Shown piece by piece: positions 46,273 to 58,188 of a stretch of DNA of 64,000 bases. The stretch is from Conchocele bisecta (Eukaryota; Mollusca; Bivalvia; Lucinida; Thyasiridae). Location of the stretch: positions 9,746,899-9,810,898 of the forward strand of contig CM055275.1 in assembly GCA_029237695.1 (NCBI GenBank), in the 5' to 3' direction. The notes beneath the pieces are model-generated. The model was not told the origin of the DNA. It saw only the letters and a list, made by a program, of their open reading frames with translations, and did no database searches. A program made the position numbers and the translations under genes. Positions within the stretch are counted from its first letter, which is position 1, and each line of letters begins with the position of its first letter.

Positions 46273-46391
46273 CTATGCAGGTGGTGGAACTAATACGTAC
46301 GATGCCATCAAATATACGAGAGTGAATGTTTTCAATGCCACAAATGGAATGAGAAGCAATGCAGCAAAAATTGCTATTATTGTTACTGATG
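46273..46391 (+). CDS. VWA-b exon, unit 5
   Basis: A 119-nt open exon identical at protein level to unit 3 (YAGGGTNTYDAIKYTRV ... IVTDG). The donor is GTGAGA instead of GTGAGT. Confidence 0.92.
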
Positions 46392-46794
46392 GTGAGAGGC
46401 ATATACCGCATAACCTGTGTATTCCACTATCATTAAATGTGGCTGTGAAAAATGGGGCTTATGGGTTTTGTGACCGGTGTAACTCCTAATCAAACAGCAC
46501 ACTCCTGTAGCCTGAGAGCGATCTGTATTGCTTTGTAGATGTATGACGGGTGTCATTGATTGATGGAATAGCGAACAGTGCAGATCCTGATAAGACTGTG
46601 CGGATGTACAGTCTGATGTCGATCTGCATGGGTCACAAAACCCATAAGCCCCATTTCTCCAGTCACAGCCACAAATGTTTTTTCTTTCAATTATTGTTTG
46701 TATACTATGTATATGTTTTATCACTTTCATTAATGTGCATATCTGCATAGATATAGTGTGATATACATCACTCTTCCATAGATCATGTCAGACC

Positions 46795-47575
46795 CCTGTA
46801 GCTAATGACATTATAATTGCCAAGTAATCCAAGTGACATTGACATCATCCCTAATCTCAATAACCATGACATTGCCACTCGTAGACAGTAAACAGTAAAC
46901 TTGATATTACCATTTTCAGGCATATCCAGTTACCTTGATATTGCCATCACCAGTGAACCTCAATAACCATGACATTGCCACTCAATTACAGTAAACTTGA
47001 TATTGTAATTGCCAATCAACCCCAGTACCGGTAACTTTGACATTTCATTTGCCAGTCAATTCCAGTAAACATTGCAATTTGCAGTTATCCCCAGTAACCT
47101 TGACATTGCAATTGCCAGTTAACCACATTGTAGCTTTGTCATTATACATGTACTTGCTAGTTAATGACTGTAACCTTGACATCACAATCACCTGTCAACC
47201 ACACTATCCTCGACACTGCAGTGGCCAGTTCAGCATTAGCCTTGACATTGCAAATGCCAGTTAACTCGAGTAACATTGACTTTGCATTGCCAGTAAACCC
47301 GAGTAACCTTGACATTGAAATTGCCAGTAAACCCCGGTAATTTAACATTGCAATTGTCAATCAACCCCAGTAACCTTGACATTGAAATTTCCAGTAAACC
47401 CCAGTAAGTTAACTTTGCCATTGTCAATCAACACCAGTAACCTTAACATTGCAATTGCCTGACTGGTAATTGCAATGTCAATGTTACTGGGGTTGACATT
47501 AGCATAGCCATTGCAGTGTTCAATCCATTAGTGGAACTGTTACCTTGCAATTATCAGTCAGCCCATGTAACCGTG
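46795..47575. repeat. 34-bp minisatellite in the VWA-b/VWA-c intron, unit 5
   Basis: Same array and inverted monomer (about 47464-47505) as unit 3. One short duplication (CAGTAAACAGTAAACTTG near 46885) is private to this copy. Confidence 0.85.
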
Positions 47576-47584
47576 CCATTGCAG

Positions 47585-47797
47585 GAAAGTCGAACAACGA
47601 AACTTCCACAATAAAGGAGGCAGTAGCCTTGCGAGATCTAGGTGTCACTGTTTTCTCCATCGGCGTTGGTAGTGGTGTCAGGACAACCGAGTTGAATGGC
47701 ATGGCAACCGATCCCGACTCCAAGCATGTGTTCCAGGTTACCGATTTCAGCTCCCTGAACTCGATTAAGGGATCTCTGGTGAAAAGCGCATGTGAAG
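47585..47797 (+). CDS. VWA-c exon, unit 5
   Basis: A 213-nt open exon. It is the unit 3 sequence except EAVALRD in place of EAGALRD, a change shared with unit 4. The donor is GTAAAT. Confidence 0.92.
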
Positions 47798-48144
47798 GTA
47801 AATGATGTTGGTAATAAAACATGCTTGGTATTTACTTGAATCTTATAGTTGTCGACTATTTAAAACGTTACTGTTCCAGCTAAAATTTATTCTAAAGAAT
47901 TTGTGTAATTGGTGAATAAAAGTGACTCGATTTATTCACTTCGGCATTTTTTGTTTTGGATACTGATTTTATGCCACCAACATATTGGTCTGGGTCGGGG
48001 TATATAGTGATCGCCCTCTCAAGCCGTCTCTTTGTCTGTCGGTAGACAATTTTATTTTCTGTGTGTTAATTCGAATACCATCTATCTGATCTTCACAAAA
48101 CTTCACATGCATAGTCAGATCAAACACGGGAAGATCGCTGTTGA

Positions 48145-50105
48145 ATGTCGGAGCTAGATTTGTACGAACGGGATATTATCAACACGGCTACTCGCTATTC
48201 TGAGAAGGGGTTTTACGAGTATCACAAAATGTTCTCTGCCCGAGCAGCTGCCCATCTCAGTTTCAATGGAATTGAGATTGATTGGTCTGTAAGAAATAAC
48301 ACTGTATTGTTCCATATTTTCTTATTACAAAGCCAATGCTTGTGCAGGGTGTGGAAGCACGATGCATACGTCTGACTTTTTCCTTCGCTAGTGATACGCA
48401 CAAATGATTCTGTAACTAATCAGGTGGTCGCTACACCAGCGAGTCCGAATGTTGGAAGTATGGCATATCGCGGGACACAAACAGGGACATCTTTGGTCGA
48501 ATGCGGGTGATACATAAATGGGAATGAAATTTGTAACACTTTCAACACCCAACGTGGATGTCGGGTTTCTCATTGCAAGTTCATTCATGCGTGCTTACTA
48601 TGCAAAGGCAAGGATCACTCTAAATGTAATTGTGAAAACTCAAAAAAATGGAAAGGCCAGGGACAGAGAATTCCAACCTTGAGATAATGTCTCGGGTAAG
48701 CCCTATTCATGTTCATGATTGGCTGATGGGTTGAAATGCCATCAGGACAATAATTTTAGTAATTACCTACTTCATGGTTTTTTGCACGGTTTCGAAACAG
48801 GAATTTCAGTTACCTAAGTTAACTTTTGAGTGTAGAAACTTGTTTTCGGCAATCAAGCAGCATGGCATAACTTCACAGTTGGTCCAGTCTGAACTTGAAA
48901 AAGGATATGTGATAGGAAAGATAGCTGAGGGAAAGTACTCTGGGAAAAAGAGATTGATTGTGGATTTCTCAGCACCCCATGATAATATTTTACATCCAAG
49001 TCTTGACATATGTTACAATTGACTATGCCATATATATTACAGGAAAGCAAGGCATTTGGAAATAAATTTCGTAATGTGGGCATTAGGGATGTTTTTAAAC
49101 AGATTCCTGTCCAGAAGTTGTGGCCCTTTCGGGGCATTAAATGGGATGATATGTATTATTTCTATACCATATTAGTTTTTGGAAATCGATCTAGCCCAAC
49201 ATGTTTGACTGCTTGTCACAGGCTATTTGCTATATCCTGAAAACAATTATGGGTGAAACATTATCTACATTTGCTGGATGTTTACTTCCTCACGATAAAT
49301 GGCCGACGGAAGATGCTGATGGTACTATGGCTATTTTGCGGTTTGTTTTTGCAAGATTAGGCATACCATTATCACCTACAAAAACTATGGGACCTGTTAC
49401 AGTAATTGAGTATTTAGGTGTCATATTAGACCGCGTGAAAATGGAGGCCAGATTGCCGCTAGAAAAAATACAGCACATTGCTGCTCTGCTTCAAGCGTTC
49501 TCAACAAAGAATTCGTGTACTAAAATAGTTGCTAAGTCTTCTCAATTTTGCATGTCTGGTGATTTATCCGGATCGTGCATTTGTGTCGTACATAGTTCCG
49601 ATGGTTTGCACCACTGGCAGACAGGCTACCAGAGCGCTGTGTTCCGGTTTCCGAGCTCCAGCTGAATTGGAAAGGGAAGTAACACATTTGTGGTCGGCGT
49701 CGGTGTCCCCTACGACGAGGTCTGTTTATCAGAGAGGCATGCAGTGTTTCGTGCAGTTTCTTACATTGTCAGGCCGGAATACATCGCAAGCAGATTTACC
49801 TTTTGTAAGCGAGGATTTGCTAATTTATTTTGTTACGTTTTGCCACAAGTCCTTGCAACTTCGGCTGGCTACAATTAAACTATATTTACCTGGTATTCGT
49901 TTTCATTACCTACAAGCGGGCAAGCCGATGTGTTTCTACCATCCGCTTCTAGATCAGTTCACAATTGCAGCATGCAAGTCGGCTGGATGTAGTTTGGGAT
50001 GAGTACAAGTCAAATAGTTTGAAGGCAGGTACACGAAGCAAGAGAGAGGCTTTAGTGTGGTATGGACCTGTCACCAGGTTAGGTTATTCTGATCTCAAGG
50101 CTGAA
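48145..50105 (+). pseudogene. DIRS-like remnant D6
   Basis: The near twin of D4, without the early TGA: the gag-like frame runs 76 codons from 48145 before diverging. The zinc finger lies near 48535-48640 (HCKFIHACLLCKGKDHSKCN in one frame). RT blocks match D4, but the catalytic box is broken (CTGGATGTTTACTTC near 49275, an insertion inside LDDF). The RT-thumb to recombinase fusion (49529-50002) is present with one Ala-to-Pro change. Confidence 0.78.
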
Positions 50106-50255
50106 AATATTTATTTTTTATGTAAATATTCCGTTCTGATTTTGCAATTTTCCCCCGAAATCAGCAGGTTGAATACTGGATCGAACCCGTTGGCCCGGCC
50201 TTAAATGGCATTAGCTGTTGATAGGCCGTTAAGCACCAGCAAACAAACAATCAAG
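50106..50255 (-). repeat. Inverted SINE-like element (copy of 25976-26120)
   Basis: Same position after the recombinase fragment and same minus orientation, so it predates the 24-kb duplication. Confidence 0.6.
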
Positions 50256-50257
50256 AG

Positions 50258-50697
50258 AGGCAGACGTGTACGTAGACGTGTAGCACAATCAAGTGTAGTT
50301 TTGTTGTTTTGTTTTGTTGTATGACAGGACAAGCGGTCGTTATATTGTTAATGAGGCGCGAAAGCAACATTTTACTGAAAAGAGTAGGGCACTTGATAAT
50401 ATCACACCTACAAAGACAGCGCTTATACAGCACACTAGAAGTGTGGTATATCAAGTCACAGCTGGGGTCAAATGATGATTCCAGCCCCGGTGCTTCATCA
50501 CCAAGCGATTGGGTTGGAAAAAGGCAACAATAATGAGTGGGAATTATTCTGGACTACTCAGCCGGGAGCTATAAAAGCTTGCCGAAATGTCTTAAGGTGC
50601 AGCTGTAAAAATAGATACAGGGGACAGTGCAAATGTAATAAGGCAGCACTTCCATGTACTGCTCTGTGCCAGTGTGGTGGTGAATGCACACACTGAT
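50258..50697 (+). pseudogene. C-terminal fragment of a Cys-rich (CXC-like) protein, second copy
   Basis: Duplicate of 26123-26558 with an extra five bases in the TTTTGTTGTTTTG run near 50310, which breaks the VLLYDRTS frame. The Cys-rich end reads CKNRYRGQCKCNKAALPC, so its CxC pairs are complete where the first copy has CKFN. Confidence 0.6.
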
Positions 50698-50699
50698 AA

Positions 50700-51360
50700 A
50701 TACAGGCAACGTAAGTAATGTTCAGTTCACATATTGAATATCTGATAAACAGTGTCTTTAACAGTAATTTGAAATGTGCACATACATACATAACAAGTAC
50801 ATGTCAGAGTTCATTAATTACTATTCATGTACCAGGTACAAATCATCATTTTATAGTAAATCTGCAACTGATGGCATATTTTGTTGATTGTGTGCATCAA
50901 ATAATATCAGTCATCAGTATTAAACATCATTAATAGTTTGCAAACATGCCCATCAGTTTAACCTTGTGAAAACACAGAACAATATGACGAATATAGAATC
51001 ACATGCACATTATGGTCGATGAAGAAACTTTACAGATGTCCTTACTACGATAGTAAAGACATGAATCACTGCTATGTTTTGTTTGTATATATCCTTCCAA
51101 ATACCATCTACACTTAATGTGGTATACCGTAGGCTGTGTATCACTATCAAATAGATCACAGTAAATTAAACTTTAAACATATTAAAAATACACAATTGCG
51201 GCGGCCATTTTTAAAATGGCAACCATTTTCAAATATTTAAATTGTATTTATGGGAATGATATTCAAATATATTATACTACATACATCGTGAGATAAAAAT
51301 TAATGATATTAGTTCTATTTCAGTGACATTATGCCAGTTACCCATATCCACATAATATTG
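50700..51360. other. AT-rich intronic DNA, no gene seen
   Basis: Duplicate of 26560-27160, with about 60 extra bases near 50836-50900 (CATTTTATAGTAAATCTGC) not present in the first copy. Confidence 0.5.
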
Positions 51361-51944
51361 CTGGCGGCCATTTTGGAAAATTGCTGCCATTTTTTTCATC
51401 TGACAAATCCCTACAGCTAAAAATATTTAAAATAATGTTTCCTAACAATGCACCAAATGTCAAACTTGTATCACAAAATGTACAATTCGCTGACATATCG
51501 ATTCCGCTATGAGACATTTTCTGGCAAAATAAACGCAAATTTCCCCACTGATATAAGGGGCGATAACAGTGTTTACGTAAAATGTTAACGGACATTAATA
51601 ATTGTTTTCTGTTATTATTTTTTGATGTGCAATGCTCATACTTCATAATTTGTCGAAAATATTACTTTTTTTTCAGGTGAGATATTTAATTAGGACAACT
51701 AATTAAACATATCATGTCTCATTTGCAATTCCTGATAACACCGCGAGTCAATATCAGTAAAATAAATAATAGTAAATGATTATATATGTATAGCGTGCAC
51801 GTGTAATGTTTAGGACTGGTGGAATAGTGACACAATTATACTATTTATTTAATTCCTATAAAGAACAGCCTGTGCCTACTGAGTGGGTATGTACCATTAC
51901 AGGACTCAACCCGGCTTCTGCTTATTGTGACTCATTAGTTTCAG

Positions 51945-52155
51945 CGACAACTACAACTGCGCCGACTACCACGGTTACCGAACCAACGACAACTACCATA
52001 GTTACCGAAACAACCACAAATACAACAACTGCCGAAATAACAACAGCCACTACAACTACACAACCACCAGATACTACAGTTACTACCACAAACAGTCCTA
52101 CCACAAAAGCTCCAAATACCACAAAACATTACTAGCCAGACACCAGGAGCAACAG
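51945..52155 (+). pseudogene. Thr-rich linker exon with one extra A
   Basis: The duplicate of 27793-28002, but 211 nt: ACCACAAAACATTAC has four A residues where the twin has three (near 52124). This shifts the frame to a TAG after TTKHY. Acceptor and donor are intact. The protein also differs by ETTTN for EPTTN. If the base is real, any transcript including this exon ends here; if it is a homopolymer error, the exon is functional. Confidence 0.7.
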
Positions 52156-52434
52156 GTAATGTCATGGTATCATGTCTGTAAAATCAATTTATCACTTTAT
52201 GATTGACCATCAACTATCAATTGGCGTAAATGCTTGACTTGGTTTATCAGGGTGTGGAATCTCGTGATTTCCGAACGCTGTGACGTTCGTTGTGAAGATT
52301 TTAAAGAAAATATACTGTACAAATGGTGGCATAGATTACATCACGTCAAATCATGTTCGGAAACGTTCGGTACCACATCAATCCATACCACGTTACGAAC
52401 AAATAACTTTGTCCGATTTTAGTGCGAGTGACCA

Positions 52435-52625
52435 GGGGATGTTTCATTAAATTTCGTATGACTAAAATGTTCGTAAGTGTTGTCTGTCAATTGCACATCT
52501 CCTTGTAAACAATTGTTGGCAGTGTATGCTCAATAGATGTAAATCCATCAATTCAAATTTCCAGACGATCCTGAATTTGAACTTACGGACATGTTAGTTG
52601 TACGAAGTTTAGTGAAACGGGCCCC
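52435..52625. repeat. Long-form TIR MITE
   Basis: A complete copy with arms GGGGATGTTTCATTAAATTT and TTTAGTGAAACGGGCCCC. Confidence 0.75.
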
Positions 52626-52699
52626 ATCTGATGAGCACATCTTATGATGGTGTTGATACTGACCTGATATCCTCTGATCGGAGCTAGACGCTGTATGCC

Positions 52700-53990
52700 A
52701 TTCAATCACTAACGATTCCAGTGTTTCATTATCATGTTCCTGTTTGTGTGATTTTGTGACCTGTGTAGCTCGTCATCAAATAGCACACTCCTGTAGCACG
52801 ATAACGTTCTATATTGCTTGATATAAGCTTCAAACTTGTTTCTTTGATGGAATGACGAACAGTGCACATCCTTTCGAACTGTAAAACATACACACATATA
52901 TGCATGGCTTTGTGCCTAATGTAACAAATAGCCGGCTTATGCATTTCGGTCCGCGTATATATTCCGAACAAAATACACCATAATATTTACACTGTCCTTG
53001 AATTCATAATGGAAACGCCCATTCAACGTATTGCGTTCATATCCCAGTACATTACATTAGCCCAACGTGACTTCGCGCGACGTTGTTGATTGGTTAAAGT
53101 TTGTTTGACGTCATTACATACGTGACGTTCATCGTTGTTGTCAATAACGTCACGCTATTGACCGGCAACGCCGCTGTTCTATGAATTGCGATAAAACGAC
53201 GTAAAACAATACGATTCGTAATTTTTACACCGTATACGGTTATTTACATCTTTGAACCTATCCGAAAATGCATTGTAAATATAAGAAATAAAACCATTGG
53301 CAGTTACGGTATTATTAACAACAGTTGGTCTGTTTAAAGTTTGTTATTAGTCCTTCGGACTCAATGCACTTTCAACAGACCAACTGTTGTTCCTACTACA
53401 GAAAACGCAACTGCCCATGGTTGTATTCCTTAATTGAATGGTATATACATCACTGTGACTTGTAATATACTGAAAGTAGACTATAAGTGAAAACAACAAA
53501 ACTGTATTCCAGTTATATTCACTGTCTATTATTCTTGCAATTTCAAGAAATCATTATATAAAATAATCTGCTATTTGGCGGCCATAATCTCGAATTAAGT
53601 TGTATTAAGTGATTCAGAACATTATTTTAAAGTGTATTCATTTCAAACTGAACTTAAATATATTTATTGCCAGTTTGTGACATTATATAATTATGAAAAA
53701 TATGTGAAAAATGCACATGAAAAGGAACTTCTTTATTTCATGGCGGCCATATTGGCAGCCATCTTAAAGCTGTATGCTACTATTATTCTAGTAAAATTAA
53801 CAGTAATTATGTCGTAATTAATTCCAAATAATACTCAAACAAAATCAGTACATATATGTTATATATTCTCAATAACGATATTAAATGTGAACTTGATATT
53901 TTGTGGCGGCCTCCTTAGGCGTCATTTCGAATAACGACTTCGTTCTGCATATGCCGCAAAGCCATTACGCTGATCTGTGATCCAGAGACA
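52700..53990. repeat. Element E, copy E2
   Basis: Duplicate of E1, with the foldback core at 53318-53390 around GTCCTTCGGAC. It has TTTGACGTCATTACATACG and the GGCGGCCAT motifs. Confidence 0.75.
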
Positions 53991-54144
53991 AAGACGAACA
54001 TTTTGGTATATAACAACACATGTGCCTATTTACCGTCCACCCACCTGTCAGCTTCCTATAAAGAACAGTATGTGCCTACTGAGTGGGTATCTACCATTAC
54101 AGGACTCAACCCGGCTTCTGCTTATTGTGACTCATTTGTTTCAG

Positions 54145-54354
54145 CGACAACTACAACTGCGCCGACTACCACGGTTACCGAACCAACGATAACTACCATA
54201 GTTACCGAACCAACCACAAATACAACAACTGCCGAAATAACAACAGCCATTACAACTACACAAGCTCCATATACTACAGTTACTACCACAAAAGGCCCTA
54301 CCACAAAAGCTCCAAATACCACAGTCACTACTAGCCAGACACCAGGAGCAGCAG
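54145..54354 (+). CDS. Thr-rich mucin-like linker exon
   Basis: A 210-nt open exon, phase 1 to phase 1, and the full-length counterpart of the shortened exon at 29995. It reads VTEPTITTIVTEP, QAPYTTVTTTKGPTTKAPN and SQTPGAAG. The single Tyr is unusual in this exon family. Donor GTAATG is intact, which defines the empty site for the insertion at 30130. Confidence 0.77.
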
Positions 54355-54646
54355 GTAATGTCATGGTACATGTGTCATGTCTGTAAAATCAATTTATCAC
54401 TTTATGGTTGACCATCAACCATCTATTGGCGTAAATTCATAGCTTGGTTTATCAGGGTGTGGAATCACGTGGTTTCCGAACGCTGTGACGTTCGATGTGA
54501 AGATGTTAAAGAAAATATACTGTACAAATGATGTCATAGATTACATCACGTCAAATCATGTTCGGAAACGTTCGGTACCACGTGAACCCATACCCCGTTA
54601 CGAGCAAATAACTAACAACTTTTTCCGATTTTAGTGCGAATGACCA

Positions 54647-56240
54647 GGGGGCGTTTCACTTTAATTTCGTATGACTAAAATGGTGGTAAGTGTTGTCTGT
54701 CAATGGCACATTTTCTGGTAAACAATTGTTGGCAGTCTATGCTCAATAGATGTAAATTCATCAATTGAAATTTCCAGACGATTGTTACGCCGGGATTACG
54801 ATAACGTGCAATCAATTACTGGGATTTGGGTAAGGGTGAACTATTGAAGGGATTCTGCAAAGCTGAATTTACACATCTATGTATTCCGAATATTTACAAA
54901 TTATACTACAAGTAGTTTACACATACATACCACATTCATTCCCATATATACCGTCACATATACTATATATCACAGACAGAATGTTACAGTACGTTTTACT
55001 ACATGAGAAAAAGGTAGATCCACTGACACATGTATGTAAAGTTAATGAAATTCAATGACACATATGAGTACTAAGGATATGATAGTTATTGCCTATGTCT
55101 TGAACAAGTCCCAAGTAGGTATATCAGACGCTATAACCCTATTTCACATTATTATTTCACCAGTGTCTCACAACCTGAGTATTTATAATACATATATAGT
55201 CCTACATTCAAGAATAAGGATATATAATCTGTTCATTAGTCAATTCGTAATACACATCAGCAATACAGTGTCTGCGTTATACTTGAATTACAAACATATC
55301 ACCCTCTTATGAAACTATAGTCAAATTCCATTCAGAACTTGTGCTTAATGCGAATTCCAGGATGAATTAGTGTTAGATATAATATATAGATCCCTCAATG
55401 ATCCATATGTATAGTTAGGTGTCCCGTATCTGAAGACCCACTGTAGCACTCGAATATCGCTAGGGCTGACACCACCTCGACCTGGGCCCCGACTATGAAA
55501 TCGCCCTGGATCTCGCCTAGACTACGCATCCGCTAAACTAGATTTGCGTATCCCTATGACGTCTGTCCGACTACGACCTCGCCGTGACCTTAACGTGACC
55601 TTCGACCTCAATTACGACCTCGACCTCGACATCGACCTCGACGCTGAAATAGACGACGACACTAATAAGTCCGTTGTCTCACTACATGAATATCTGACAA
55701 AATTCACTAATCTGCAATTCCAGATCCATTTCATTATTCTACACTATCTACACTATCTATCTATTTCCTTACCTGAACATATATTCAGCCTGCAATCCAC
55801 TATCCTGCCCTTCTCTACAAGCACATCATATGGACACAAATCTGTCTTCACTATTCAGGCTTTCTTTACAAACACATCCTATCGACACAAAACTGTCTTT
55901 GCAACTCCCGAGATTATCATACAGTCACCGTATAAAACACCACCACAGCTCACCTTCCAATCAAATAATCAAGCTAACACCATACATCCACTGACCATTT
56001 TGCCCTAGACGAATACCCTGAGCTGGTCAAAATCCTGGCTAAGGTGACCCTTGCATCTATTTACAACATACCTGGAAACATCATACATATTGCCCCTCTA
56101 ATATATAATTGCAACCAATACTATTCCCATCTTCCTAGAACAATACATGTATTTACACTGGCTGAGATTTCTGCGTGACAACGATCGCAAATTTGCACTT
56201 ACTGACATTTTAGTCGTACGAAGTTTAGTGAAACGGGCCC
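54647..56240. repeat. Long-form TIR MITE interrupted by a 1.4-kb insertion
   Basis: The left part (54647-54782) and right part (56181-56240) rejoin to give the MITE seen at 52435 once the TG...CA segment and one ACGAT are removed. Confidence 0.8.
54783..56180. mobile_element. Putative solo LTR nested in a MITE
   Basis: A 1398-bp segment beginning TGTTACG and ending CGTGACA, flanked by the 5-bp direct repeat ACGAT (54778-54782 and 56181-56185). Intact MITE copies have ACGAT once at this point. TG...CA ends in a short inverted repeat plus a 5-bp target duplication are the signature of LTR retrotransposon DNA. Without gag-pol, a solo LTR is the simplest reading. A 154-codon frame (55544-56008) with Asp/Leu repeats arises from CGACCTCGACCTCGACATCG-type units and has no family match I recognise. 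Confidence 0.7.
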
Positions 56241-56269
56241 GTCTGATCGGAGCTAGACGCTGTTTGCCA

Positions 56270-57560
56270 TTCAATCACTAACGATTCTCGTGTTTCATTA
56301 TCATGTTCCTGTTTGTGTGATTTTCTGACCTGTGTAGCTCGTCGTCAGATAACACACTCCTGTAGCACGATAACATTCTATATTGCTTGCTATATGCTTC
56401 AAACTTGTTTCATTGATGGAATGACGAACAGTGCACATCCTGTCAAACTGTAAAACATACACACATATATGCATGGCTATGTGCTTAATGTAGCAAATAG
56501 CCGGCTTATGCATTTCGGTCCGCGTATATATTCAGAACAAAATATATCATAATATTTACGCTGTCCTTGAATTCATAATGGAAACGCGTTCATATCCCAG
56601 TGCATTACATTAGCTCCAGGTGACGTCGCGCGACTTTGTTGATTCGTTAAAGTTTGTTTGACGTCATTACATTACGTGACGTTCATCGTCGTTGTCAATA
56701 ACGTCACGCTATTGACCGACAACGTCGCTGTTCCATGAATTGCGATAGAACGACGAAAACCAATAAGATTCCTATCTTTTACACCGTATACGGTTATTTA
56801 CATCTGTGAAACTATCCGAAAATGCATAGTAGATATAAGAAATAAAACCATGGGCAGTTACTATATTATGAACAACAGTTGGTCTGTTTAAAGTTTGCGA
56901 TTAGTCCTTCGGACTCAACGCACTTTAAACAGACCAACTGTTGTTCATACTACAGAAAACGCAACAGCCCATGGTTTTATTCCTTAATTGAATGGTATAT
57001 ACACGACTGTGACTTGTAATATACTGAAAGTAGACTATAAGTGAAAACAACAAAACTGTATTCCAGTTATATTCACTGTCTATTATTCTTGTAATTTCAA
57101 GAGTTCCTTATATAAAATCATCTGCTATTTGGCGGCCATTTTGAATATAATCTCGAATTAAATTGGATAAAGTGATTCAGTAAATTCATTTAAAGTATAT
57201 TCATTTCAAACGGAACGTAAATATATTTATTGACATGTTGTGACATTATATAATTATGAAAAATATATGAAAAATGCACATGAAAACGTACTTTTTTATT
57301 TCATGGCGGCCATATTGGCAGCCATCTTAAAGCTGTATTCTACTATTATTCTAGTAAAATTAACAGTAATTATGTCGTAATTCATTCTAAATAATATTCA
57401 AACAAAATCAGTACAAATATGTTATATATTCTCAATAACGATATTAAATGTGAACTTGATATTTTGTGGCGGCCTCCTTAGGCGTCATTTTGAATAACGA
57501 CTTCGTTCTGCAGATGCCGCAATGGCATTACGCGGATTTGTGATCTAGAGACCAAGACGA
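56270..57560. repeat. Element E, copy E3
   Basis: Foldback core at 56872-56944 with matching arms CAACAGTTGGTCTGTTTAAAG. Directly followed by the left arm of the element at 57645. Confidence 0.75.
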
Positions 57561-57644
57561 ACATTTTGGTATATAACAACACATGTGCCTATTTACCGTC
57601 CATCCACCTGTCAGCTAGCTCTTGCTATTTGCAGTACTAATTGT

Positions 57645-58150
57645 TCAAAGGTACATGCCCACTCAGTAAGCAAAAACTGTTCTATATATCTGTGACATTT
57701 TCTGAGACATTTTCTGGCAAATTAAACATTCATTCACCATTAACCCACGTATGGATTAACATTATTATTCATTTTATTCCAGACGCAAATTTCCATACTG
57801 ATATAAGGGGCGATAACCGTGTTTGCGTAAAAGTTTAACGGACATTAATATTATTTATCTGTAATTATTTTTTGATGTGAAATGCTTGTACTTTATAATC
57901 TGTCGAAATTATTACTTTTTTAGATAAGACATTTAATTAGTACAACTAATTAAAAATATCATGTCTCATTTACATGTGAAAATGGCTGATACCACAACGA
58001 ATCAGTATTAGTAAAATAAATATTACTAAATGATTGTAATGTTTTAGTGGACACGTGTAATTGTTAGGCCTGTGACACACTTATACTCTTATTTAATTCC
58101 TATAAAGTATATTGTGTACCTACTGAGTGGGCATGTCCCTTTAAAGGACT
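57645..58150. repeat. TIR element ending 39 bp before a T exon
   Basis: Left end CAAAGGTACATGCCCACTCA and right end CTGAGTGGGCATGTCCCTTT are inverted copies bounding about 500 bp of AT-rich DNA. Other T exons have the right arm but a different left side, so only this copy looks complete. Confidence 0.65.
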
Positions 58151-58188
58151 CAACCCGGCTTCTGCTTATTGTTACTCATTTGTTTCAG

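Noticed and set aside
55544..56008. 154-codon frame inside the TG...CA segment as a gene
   Set aside because: Its most distinctive part comes from CGACCTCGACCT-type tandem units. No conserved domain or start context; kept only as a remark on the putative LTR.
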